Assembly: GCA_014860725.1 (NCBI GenBank)
Contig: JACZJD010000682.1
Span: forward strand, 1-5,148
Direction: 5' to 3'
DNA: 5,148 nucleotides
Origin: Aquamicrobium sp.
GTDB lineage: Bacteria > Pseudomonadota > Alphaproteobacteria > Rhizobiales > Rhizobiaceae
Position 1 is the first letter of the stretch. Each line of letters begins with the position of its first letter. Below are positions 1 through 5,148 of the stretch, piece after piece. Under the pieces are notes generated by a model. That model was not told the origin of the DNA. It was given only the letters and a program-made list of their open reading frames with translations, and ran no database searches. A program made the translations under genes and the position numbers.

Positions 1-171
1 CCGCAGATCACCGCGGAGCAGAAGGCGAGCGAGACCGCCGCGCTGCGTGCCCGCCGGCAGCAGCTGGCCGGGGAGGGGGGCGGACAGGCCGTCGGGACGA
101 GCGCGGAGGACCTGCGCCGGCTCGCCCAGAGCCATGGCGAGGAGGCGCTGAAGCAGATCGAAAGCGAGTGA
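1..171 (+). CDS. C-terminal fragment of an unrecognised protein
   Basis: Frame 1 is open from the window edge to a TGA at 169-171, giving 56 residues that begin PQITAEQKASET and end EALKQIESE. Its start lies outside the window. About 52 of the 56 codons end in G or C, the same bias as the certain genes downstream, which supports real coding. The peptide is hydrophilic and rich in Ala, Glu, Gln and Arg, with a glycine-rich break (GEGGGQ) near its middle. The flanks look helical, possibly coiled-coil. There is no membrane segment and no catalytic motif. I do not recognise the family and assign no function. It ends 109 bp before the aminotransferase gene on the same strand, so it is probably a separate transcription unit or the end of an upstream operon. 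Confidence 0.6.
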   Translation, partial: PQITAEQKASETAALRARRQQLAGEGGGQAVGTSAEDLRRLAQSHGEEALKQIESE

Positions 172-211
172 AATCCCGGCTTCCCGTGCCGCCCGCAATG
201 CGGCTGCGCTA

Positions 212-240
212 TCGACCCGGTGCTGATTCGGGTGTATAGC
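212..240 (+). promoter_or_regulatory. Candidate sigma-70-type promoter for alaC-hom
   Basis: TCGACC at 212-217 matches TTGACA at four of six positions. TATAGC at 235-240 matches TATAAT at four of six. The spacer is exactly 17 bp. Initiation a few bases after 240 would leave a leader of about 35 nt before the ATG at 281. A 6-bp inverted repeat, TTCGGG at 227-232 and CCCGAA at 247-252, straddles the -10 box and could be an operator, but it is short. This is pattern matching only; in such G+C-rich DNA two 4/6 boxes can arise by chance. Confidence 0.3.
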
Positions 241-280
241 CGGCCTCCCGAAAACCCCGTTTCCGCGATCGGATTCTCCC

Positions 281-1498
281 ATGGAAGAGTTTCACAAGGT
301 CCGCCGGCTTCCGCCCTACGTGTTCGAGCAGGTCAACAGGCTGAAGGCCGCTGCCCGGGCCGGCGGCGCCGACATCGTCGACCTTGGCATGGGCAATCCC
401 GACCTGCCGACCCCGAAGGCCATCGTCGACAAGCTGGTCGAGGTGGTGCGCGACCCGCGCACGCATCGCTATTCCGCGTCGCGCGGCATTCCGGGCCTGC
501 GCCGCGCCCAGGCCAGCTACTACGCCCGCCGCTTCGGCGTGAAGCTCGATCCCGAGCGGCAGGTCGTCGCCACGCTCGGCTCCAAGGAGGGCTTCGCCAA
601 CATGGCGCAGGCCATCACGGCGCCGGGCGACGTGGTCATGTGCCCGAACCCGACCTATCCGATCCACGCCTTCGGCTTCATCATGTCGGGCGGCGTCATC
701 CGCTCGATGCAGGTGGAGCCGGACGACAACTTCATCCCGGCGCTGGAGCGCGGCGTGCGCCATTCGACGCCCAAGCCGCTGGCGCTGATCCTCAACTATC
801 CGTCCAACCCGACGGCGCAGGTCGCCTCGCTCGACTTCTACAAGGACGTCGTCGCCTTCGCGAAGAAGCACGAGATCATCATCCTGTCCGATCTCGCCTA
901 TGCCGAGATTTATTTCGACGGCACGCCGCCGCCCTCGGTGCTCGAGGTGCCGGGCGCGATCGACGTCACGGTCGAGTTCACCTCGATGTCGAAGACCTTC
1001 TCCATGCCCGGCTGGCGCATGGGCTTCGCGGTCGGCAACGAGCGGCTGATCTCGGCGCTGACGCGGGTGAAGTCCTATCTCGACTACGGCGCGTTCACGC
1101 CGATCCAGGTGGCGGCGACGGCCGCGCTCAACGGCGACGGCTCCGACGTCGCCGAGGTGCGCGAAATCTACCATCGCCGCCGCGACGTGATGGTCGATTC
1201 CTTCGCGCGCGCCGGCTGGGAGATTCCGGCCCCGGCGGCGACCATGTTCGCCTGGGCGCCGATCCCACCGGCGTTCCGCCATCTCGGCTCGCTGGAGTTC
1301 TCCAAGCTCCTGGTCGAGAAGGCGGACGTGGCGGTGGCGCCCGGCATCGGCTTCGGCGAGCACGGCGACGAACATGTCCGCCTGGCGCTGGTCGAGAACG
1401 AGCACCGCATCCGTCAGGCGGCGCGCAACATCAAGCGCTTCCTGGGCACGACCGGCGAGGGGACGGACAACGTGGTTCCGCTCGCCGCGCGGCGCTGA
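281..1498 (+). CDS. alaC: AlaC-type PLP aminotransferase (class I/II)
   Basis: A 405-residue fold-type I, PLP-dependent aminotransferase. It closely resembles E. coli AlaC (412 aa), which makes alanine from pyruvate with glutamate as amino donor. Relatives are often labelled LL-diaminopimelate aminotransferase, so the substrate is not settled. Visible family features: RRLPPYVF at the N-terminus, MGNPDLPTP, SRGIPGLRRA, GSKEGFAN, and YPSNPTAQ with Asn176, the usual contact to the PLP ring hydroxyl. Asp204 in SDLAYAEI would pair with the pyridine nitrogen, next to Tyr207. Lys238 in SMSKTFSMPGWRMGF is the Schiff-base lysine and Arg246 the phosphate contact. Arg367 in EHVRLALVEN is the expected substrate-carboxylate arginine. 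The protein is full length, cytosolic, with no signal peptide. The ATG at 281 is chosen because MEEFHKVRRLPPYVF matches the family N-terminus; the ribosome site is weak (GGA at 271-273). hom follows after 53 bp. All key residues are present. Confidence 0.93.
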   Translation: MEEFHKVRRLPPYVFEQVNRLKAAARAGGADIVDLGMGNPDLPTPKAIVDKLVEVVRDPRTHRYSASRGIPGLRRAQASYYARRFGVKLDPERQVVATLGSKEGFANMAQAITAPGDVVMCPNPTYPIHAFGFIMSGGVIRSMQVEPDDNFIPALERGVRHSTPKPLALILNYPSNPTAQVASLDFYKDVVAFAKKHEIIILSDLAYAEIYFDGTPPPSVLEVPGAIDVTVEFTSMSKTFSMPGWRMGFAVGNERLISALTRVKSYLDYGAFTPIQVAATAALNGDGSDVAEVREIYHRRRDVMVDSFARAGWEIPAPAATMFAWAPIPPAFRHLGSLEFSKLLVEKADVAVAPGIGFGEHGDEHVRLALVENEHRIRQAARNIKRFLGTTGEGTDNVVPLAARR

Positions 1499-1551
1499 AG
1501 ACGACCGGCCGACTTCCACAAGGCCAGACTGAAAGAAGGAATGCCGGGGGC

Positions 1552-2865
1552 ATGAGCGAAGCTTTGCGTGTGGGAATTGCCGGCCTCGGCACGGTCGGGG
1601 CGTCGGTGGTGCGGGTGCTGGCCGACAAGGCGGCGGAGCTGACGCGCCAGTGCGGCCGGCCGATCGTCGTGGCGGCGGTTTCGGCGCGCGACAGGGCGCG
1701 CGACCGCGGCGCGGACCTGTCGGGCGCCGCCTGGTTCGACGACCCGGTGGAACTGGCGAAAAGCAACGGCATCGACGTCTTCGTCGAGCTGATCGGCGGC
1801 GAGGAGGGGGCCGCGCGCGCCTGCGTCGAGGCCGCGCTGCAGGCCGGCCGGCACGTGGTGACGGCCAACAAGGCGCTTCTGGCGCGGCACGGCCTCGAGA
1901 TGGCGGCCATCGCCGAGAAGAACGGCGTGCTCCTGAACTACGAGGCGGCGGTGGCGGGCGGCATCCCGGTCATCAAGACCATGCGCGAGGCGCTGGCCGG
2001 CAACACGGTTTCCCGCGTCTTCGGCATCTTGAACGGCACCTGCAACTACATCCTGACGCGGATGGAGGCCGAGGGGCTGTCGTTCGAGGAATGCCTGAAG
2101 GACGCGCAGCGTCTCGGCTATGCCGAGGCCGACCCCACCTTCGACATCGAGGGCCACGACACGGCGCACAAGCTCGCCATCCTGACGAGCCTCGCCTTCG
2201 GCAGCCGCATCGCGCCGGACGACATCTATCTCGAAGGCATCTCCAACATCACGCAGGCCGACATCCGCGCCGCGAGCGAGCTCGGCTACCGCATCAAGCT
2301 GCTCGGCGTCGCCCAGCGCACCGAGGAAGGCATCGAGCAGCGCGTGCATCCGACCATGGTGCCGACCGCCTCGGTGATCGCGCAGGTCAACGGCGTCACC
2401 AACGCGGTGGCCATCGAGACCGACATCGTTGGCGAGCTGCTTCTGTCCGGCCCCGGCGCGGGCGGCAATGCGACGGCCTCGGCCGTGGTCGGCGACATCG
2501 CCGACATCGCCAAGAGCCGGCCGGGCTTCCAGCACGGGCCGGTCTTCGGCCGTCCGGCGACCGAGCTTTCGCGCTATGTGCGCGCGCCGATGCGCAGCCA
2601 TGCCGGCGGCTACTTCATCCGGCTGACCGTCCACGACCGCGTCGGCGTGTTCGCCGCGGTGGCGCGGCGCATGGCCGAGAACGGCATCTCGCTGGAATCG
2701 ATCGTCCAGCACGCCAACGGCGCCAACCCGGACACGCAGAAGACGGTCATCCTCGTCAGCCACGAGACGACCGAGGCGGCGGTGCGCAAGGCCGTGGCCG
2801 GCATCACCGAGGACGGCCACCTGACCACCAAGCCGCAGGTCATCCGCATCGAGCGGGCGGCCTGA
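1552..2865 (+). CDS. hom: Homoserine dehydrogenase with C-terminal ACT domain
   Basis: A 437-residue homoserine dehydrogenase (EC 1.1.1.3), reducing L-aspartate 4-semialdehyde to L-homoserine with NAD(P)H, at the branch to threonine and methionine. Residues 6-16 form the Rossmann start with the GxGxxG pattern G11-L-G13-T-V-G16. ANK at 105-107 carries the conserved Lys107. The catalytic region is YAEADPTFDIEGHDTAHK: Glu192, Asp203 and Lys207 have the same 11- and 4-residue spacings as Glu208, Asp219 and Lys223 of the yeast enzyme. An ACT domain starts near residue 354 (YFIRLTVHDRVGVFAAVA) and runs almost to the C-terminus; in this family it usually mediates threonine feedback inhibition. It is the monofunctional form without an aspartokinase domain, of normal length. 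The ATG at 1552 has AAGGA at 1536-1540, a slightly long 11-nt spacing. The frame stays open upstream to about 220, but that stretch is a shadow of alaC. Called thrA in some rhizobial annotations. Confidence 0.97.
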   Translation: MSEALRVGIAGLGTVGASVVRVLADKAAELTRQCGRPIVVAAVSARDRARDRGADLSGAAWFDDPVELAKSNGIDVFVELIGGEEGAARACVEAALQAGRHVVTANKALLARHGLEMAAIAEKNGVLLNYEAAVAGGIPVIKTMREALAGNTVSRVFGILNGTCNYILTRMEAEGLSFEECLKDAQRLGYAEADPTFDIEGHDTAHKLAILTSLAFGSRIAPDDIYLEGISNITQADIRAASELGYRIKLLGVAQRTEEGIEQRVHPTMVPTASVIAQVNGVTNAVAIETDIVGELLLSGPGAGGNATASAVVGDIADIAKSRPGFQHGPVFGRPATELSRYVRAPMRSHAGGYFIRLTVHDRVGVFAAVARRMAENGISLESIVQHANGANPDTQKTVILVSHETTEAAVRKAVAGITEDGHLTTKPQVIRIERAA

Positions 2866-2874
2866 CGTCGCATT

Positions 2875-2906
2875 CCCGTCATTCAATCGATTGATCTTGG
2901 GACGGG
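2875..2906 (+). repeat. Nested inverted repeat after hom
   Basis: CCCGTC at 2875-2880 is the reverse complement of GACGGG at 2901-2906. Between them lies a perfect 12-bp palindrome, TCAATCGATTGA, at 2883-2894, which is unusually A+T-rich for this window. It begins 9 bp after the hom stop codon. As RNA it could fold as an outer 6-bp stem with an inner 4-bp stem, perhaps helping 3'-end formation of hom. As DNA the palindrome could be a dimer-binding operator for glpX. There is no following T tract, so a classical intrinsic terminator is unlikely. A second small stem, GGGCG at 2904-2908 with CGCCC at 2915-2919, would compete with the outer arm. Confidence 0.35.
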
Positions 2907-2932
2907 CGCGGAATCGCCCTTGCAGGGGTGCG

Positions 2933-2952
2933 GCCTCTTTGACAAAAGGGGC
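2933..2952 (+). other. Stem-loop in the glpX leader
   Basis: GCCTCTTT at 2933-2940 pairs with AAAGGGGC at 2945-2952 as an 8-bp stem (one G-U pair) closed by a four-base GACA loop. It overlaps both a perfect TTGACA hexamer at 2939-2944 and the palindrome GGGCGCGCCC at 2949-2958, so the hairpin and that palindrome cannot form together. No convincing -10 box lies 16-19 bp after the TTGACA (the bases there are CGGGCAAC-like), so I do not call a promoter. Nor is there a T tract to make it an intrinsic terminator. Confidence 0.3.
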
Positions 2953-2997
2953 GCGCCCGTGCGGGCAACCCTCTGATCTCATGCAAGGTTCGACATT

Positions 2998-3975
2998 ATG
3001 TCCAAAACCGCTCCGTCCGGTCTCGACCGTATCCTGACCCTCGAACTCGTGCGCGTCACCGAGCGCGCGGCGGTCGCTGCCGCGAGGCTGCGCGGGCGCG
3101 GCGACGAGAAGGCGGCGGACCAGGCGGCCGTCGACGCCATGCGCGCGGAGCTGAACCGCCTGCCGATCAAGGGCACGGTCGTCATCGGCGAGGGCGAGCG
3201 CGACGAGGCGCCGATGCTCTATATCGGCGAGGAGGTCGGCACGGGCGAGGGGCCGGAAGTGGATATCGCGCTCGACCCGCTCGAGGGCACGACGATCTGC
3301 GCCAAGAACCTGCCGAACTCGCTCGCCGTCATCGCCATCGCCGAGAAGGGCAGCCTGCTCTACGCACCCGACGTCTACATGGACAAGATCGCGGTCGGCC
3401 CCGGCTATCCGGCCGGTATCGTCGACATCGACGCGCCGGCGCAGGAGAACATCCAGAACCTCGCCAAGGCCAAGGGCGTGCCGGTCTCCGAGATCACCGC
3501 CTGCATCCTCGACCGGCCGCGCCATGCGCGCCTCATCGAGGCCGTGCGCTCGACGGGCGCTGCGATCCGCCTGATCGGCGACGGCGACGTGGCGGGCGTC
3601 ATCCACACCACCGACCCGGCCGAGACCGGCATCGACATCTACATGGGCACCGGCGGCGCGCCGGAGGGCGTGCTCGCGGCCGCAGCCCTTCGCTGCATCG
3701 GCGGCCAGATGCAGGGCCGCCTCCAGCTCAACAGCGAGGAGAAGATCGCCCGCGCCGCCAAGATGGGCATCTCCGACCCGAACAAGGTCTACACGATGGA
3801 GGAGATGGCGCGGGGCGACGTCCTGTTCGCGGCGACCGGCGTGACGGACGGCAACATGCTGTCGGGCGTCAAGTTCGGGCGCGACATGATCCAGACCCAC
3901 ACCATCGTCATGCGCTCGTCCTCGCGCACCGTGCGCGAGATCAAGGCCCGGCATCAGGACCTCGACAAGTTCTGA
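2998..3975 (+). CDS. glpX: Class II fructose-1,6-bisphosphatase GlpX
   Basis: A 325-residue class II fructose-1,6-bisphosphatase (EC 3.1.3.11), a metal-dependent, Li+-sensitive-fold phosphatase converting fructose 1,6-bisphosphate to fructose 6-phosphate in gluconeogenesis. Its cytosolic role is essential for growth on organic acids when no class I enzyme is present. Metal and active-site positions match E. coli GlpX with a constant offset of 8: Asp41 in RGDEKAAD, Glu65 in VIGEGERDEAP, and Asp93, Glu96 and Thr98 in DPLEGT. Further landmarks are PRH at 174-176, GDGDVAG at 194-200, and Glu223 in GGAPEGV. The protein is slightly shorter than the 336-residue E. coli enzyme, mainly through a shorter segment before AKMGI. 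The start at ATG 2998 has CAAGG at 2984-2988, spaced 9 nt. It lies 132 bp after hom and 79 bp before recJ. Some relatives in autotrophs also act on sedoheptulose bisphosphate; nothing here suggests that specifically. Confidence 0.96.
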   Translation: MSKTAPSGLDRILTLELVRVTERAAVAAARLRGRGDEKAADQAAVDAMRAELNRLPIKGTVVIGEGERDEAPMLYIGEEVGTGEGPEVDIALDPLEGTTICAKNLPNSLAVIAIAEKGSLLYAPDVYMDKIAVGPGYPAGIVDIDAPAQENIQNLAKAKGVPVSEITACILDRPRHARLIEAVRSTGAAIRLIGDGDVAGVIHTTDPAETGIDIYMGTGGAPEGVLAAAALRCIGGQMQGRLQLNSEEKIARAAKMGISDPNKVYTMEEMARGDVLFAATGVTDGNMLSGVKFGRDMIQTHTIVMRSSSRTVREIKARHQDLDKF

Positions 3976-4039
3976 GGCCGGGGCCTGAAAACGCCGTCGG
4001 AGCGCATTGCGGCCTTGCTTTTGCCCGGCTTGCCGGTTT
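3975..4039 (+). terminator. Weak hairpins between glpX and recJ
   Basis: AGGC at 3975-3978 can pair with GCCT at 3983-3986, directly at the glpX stop codon and followed by GAAAA. A second hairpin, CCGG at 4025-4028 with CCGG at 4033-4036 (loop CTTG), is followed by TTT at 4037-4039. Both stems are only 4-5 bp. They may attenuate but are unlikely to terminate strongly. With the 79-bp spacing and the same strand, partial read-through from glpX into recJ is plausible. I see no clear separate recJ promoter. Confidence 0.15.
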
Positions 4040-4054
4040 GAGCGTGAGGCGGTG

Positions 4055-5148
4055 ATGAACGACAGGCGATTCTTTCTCGACGTGAAGCGGTCCGCGGCCG
4101 GGCTTGCCTGGGCGCACCGGCTCGACGCGCGCGGCGAGAACGTCGCGCTCGCCATCGCGCAGAACCACGGCATTCCCGACATCGTCGCGCGCGTGCTGGC
4201 CGGCCGCGGCGTCGGGCAGGACGAGGCGCCGCGCTTCCTCGATCCGACCATCCGCGATCTCCTGCCCGATCCGCGCTCGCTGACCGACATGGACCGCGCC
4301 GCCGGCCGCATCGCCGAGGCGGTGATCCGGCGGGAGAAGGTGGCGATCTTCGGCGACTACGACGTCGACGGCGCGGCCTCGTCGGCGCTGATGAAGCGCT
4401 TTCTCGGCCACTATGGCGTCGAGGCGGAAATCTACATTCCCGACCGGGTGTTCGAGGGCTACGGTCCCAACCCGGAGGCGATGCGCGAGCTGGTCGGGCG
4501 CGGGGCACGGCTGATCGTCACCGTCGATTGCGGCACCAACTCGCCCGCCGCCATCGAGGCCGCGAACGCGGCCGGCGCGCAGGTGGTGGTGCTCGACCAT
4601 CACCAGATCGGCGGCGCGCTGCCGGAGGCGGTCGCCGTGGTCAATCCCAGCCGCGACGACGATCTTTCCGGGCAGGGGCACCTTTGTGCCGCGGGCGTGG
4701 TGTTCCTCGCGCTGGTGCGCACGGCGAGCATCCTGCGCGAGCGGGGTGCCGCCGGCTCGCCGCCCGACCTTCTCGGCTGGCTCGACCTCGTGGCGCTGGC
4801 CACGGTCTGCGACGTGGTGCCGCTCGTCGGCGTCAACCGCGCCTTCGTCGCCAAGGGGCTCCAGGCGATGCGCCGGATGGGCAATGCCGGGCTCGCGGCG
4901 CTCGCCCGCGTCGCGCGCATCGGCGAGCCGCTGTCGACCTTCCATCTCGGCTTCATCCTCGGGCCGCGCATCAATGCCGGCGGGCGCATCGGCGATGCCG
5001 CGCTCGGCAGCAGGCTGCTTTCCACCGACGATCCGGTGGAGGCGCAAAAGATCGCCGAGACGCTGGAGCGGCTGAATGCCGAGCGGCAGGCGATGGAGCG
5101 GCCCGACCCCGAGCCGGTGCCGTTTGGATTGAACGAGACCGCGAAGGC
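4055..5148 (+). CDS. recJ: Single-stranded-DNA exonuclease RecJ, N-terminal part; end disrupted
   Basis: A 5'-to-3' single-strand-specific exonuclease of the DHH phosphoesterase superfamily, acting in RecF-pathway recombination, mismatch and base-excision repair. Metal-binding motifs are all visible: GDYDVDG at 100-106 (Asp101, Asp103, Asp105), VDCGT with Asp158, the DHH signature Asp181-His182-His183, and Asp244 and Asp253 in DLVALATVCDVVPL. GPRINAGGR at 303-311 is the conserved linker before the DHHA1 domain. The start at ATG 4055 (MNDRRFFLDVKRSA) fits rhizobial RecJ proteins, with GAGG at 4046-4049 five bases upstream. The whole protein should be near 600 residues. Here RecJ-like sequence ends at about Met347-Glu348. 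The next 16 codons (RPDPEPVPFGLNETAK) do not look like RecJ; they are the reverse complement of a later part of the gene (see the feature at 5089-5148). The reading frame has no stop before the window edge. Confidence 0.93.
   Translation, partial: MNDRRFFLDVKRSAAGLAWAHRLDARGENVALAIAQNHGIPDIVARVLAGRGVGQDEAPRFLDPTIRDLLPDPRSLTDMDRAAGRIAEAVIRREKVAIFGDYDVDGAASSALMKRFLGHYGVEAEIYIPDRVFEGYGPNPEAMRELVGRGARLIVTVDCGTNSPAAIEAANAAGAQVVVLDHHQIGGALPEAVAVVNPSRDDDLSGQGHLCAAGVVFLALVRTASILRERGAAGSPPDLLGWLDLVALATVCDVVPLVGVNRAFVAKGLQAMRRMGNAGLAALARVARIGEPLSTFHLGFILGPRINAGGRIGDAALGSRLLSTDDPVEAQKIAETLERLNAERQAMERPDPEPVPFGLNETAK
5089..5148 (-). other. Inverted fragment of the recJ DHHA1 coding region
   Basis: Read from 5148 back to 5089, the minus strand is open for 20 codons and translates to AFAVSFNPNGTG followed by SGSGRSIA. 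The GSGRSI motif marks the start of the RecJ DHHA1 region (E. coli RecJ has KGSGRSIQG), and a preceding PNGTG-like turn is typical of rhizobial RecJ. This segment should lie on the plus strand, some 60-70 codons after the LNAERQAME sequence that precedes it here. The junction falls within about 5090-5103. There GGCGATGGAGC can be read either as the plus-strand codons for QAME or as the reverse complement of the codons for RSIA. The inversion is an inference from motif recognition without an alignment. Confidence 0.72.

Noticed and set aside
209..1519. Minus-strand open frame (436 codons) antisense to alaC
   Set aside because: It is the antisense shadow of a complete aminotransferase with all catalytic residues, has an Arg/His/Asp-rich composition and shows no motifs.
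220..1551. Open frame upstream of and in frame with hom, suggesting an 881-residue fusion protein
   Set aside because: This stretch overlaps the well-supported alaC gene in another frame. Its translation is Arg/Gly/Ala-rich without family motifs, and hom has a clear family start at 1552 with a ribosome site. It is open only because G+C-rich DNA has few stops.
1541..1555. ATG at 1541 between alaC and hom as a start or leader peptide
   Set aside because: The frame ends after four codons at the TGA overlapping the hom start, too short to be a meaningful leader and without Thr, Ile or Met regulatory codons.
2939..2967. Sigma-70 promoter starting at the perfect TTGACA
   Set aside because: At 16-19 bp downstream there are only G+C-rich bases (CGGGCA and neighbours) with no acceptable -10 box, so I list only the stem-loop.
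2981..2997. ATG at 2981 as an upstream glpX start
   Set aside because: It is out of frame with glpX (17 bases from 2998), and the GlpX N-terminus fits the start at 2998.
1414..4311. Very long minus-strand open frame (965 codons) across hom, glpX and the start of recJ
   Set aside because: Its translation is dominated by Arg, Asp, His, Ala and Gly, the usual antisense mirror of G+C-rich coding DNA. It spans several certain plus-strand genes and a gap and has no recognisable domain.
3941..5047. Minus-strand open frame (368 codons) antisense to recJ
   Set aside because: It covers the conserved DHH motifs of recJ in antisense and has shadow-like composition. It is separate from the real minus-strand RecJ signal at 5089-5148.
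4686..5075. Plus-strand 129-codon open frame inside recJ
   Set aside because: It is out of frame with recJ, Arg/Ser/Ala-rich and without motifs, while the recJ frame here carries conserved Asp253 and GPRINAGGR.
1..5148. Mobile elements, CRISPR arrays, tRNA/rRNA genes, toxin-antitoxin or defence genes
   Set aside because: No transposase motifs, spaced direct repeats, cloverleaf-like sequence or defence domains were seen. The window is filled by conserved core genes with short gaps, none longer than 132 bp.

Overview
This is a high-G+C window (roughly two thirds G+C by eye, third codon positions almost all G or C). It reads as ordinary core chromosome of an alphaproteobacterium, most likely of the Hyphomicrobiales (Mesorhizobium/Phyllobacteriaceae-like). 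The order AlaC-type aminotransferase, homoserine dehydrogenase, class II fructose-1,6-bisphosphatase, RecJ is, from general knowledge, a recurrent rhizobial arrangement, and the protein sequences have the rhizobial look. The genus is an inference.

Layout, all genes on the + strand: (1) 1-171, the C-terminal 56 codons of an unrecognised protein; (2) 172-280, a gap with a candidate promoter; (3) 281-1498, alaC-like PLP aminotransferase; (4) 1552-2865, hom, 53 bp downstream and probably co-transcribed; (5) 2866-2997, a 132-bp gap rich in inverted repeats; (6) 2998-3975, glpX; (7) a 79-bp gap; (8) 4055 to the window end, the N-terminal part of recJ.

The genes serve amino-acid metabolism (transamination by AlaC; aspartate semialdehyde to homoserine by Hom, the branch towards threonine and methionine), gluconeogenesis (GlpX) and DNA repair (RecJ). 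AlaC and Hom could be linked through amino-acid supply. GlpX and RecJ look like neighbours by conserved order, not by shared pathway.

The most notable observation is at the right edge. RecJ reads normally to about residue 348 and then stops looking like RecJ. The last ~60 bases, read on the MINUS strand, encode a peptide containing GSGSGRSI, which matches the start of the RecJ DHHA1 region that should lie some 60-70 codons further downstream on the PLUS strand. The window therefore ends in an inverted piece of its own recJ gene, joined at a short shared sequence. An amplification or assembly chimera at a contig end is the most likely cause; a genuine small inversion is possible. I found no mobile element, CRISPR array, RNA gene or novel multi-gene system.
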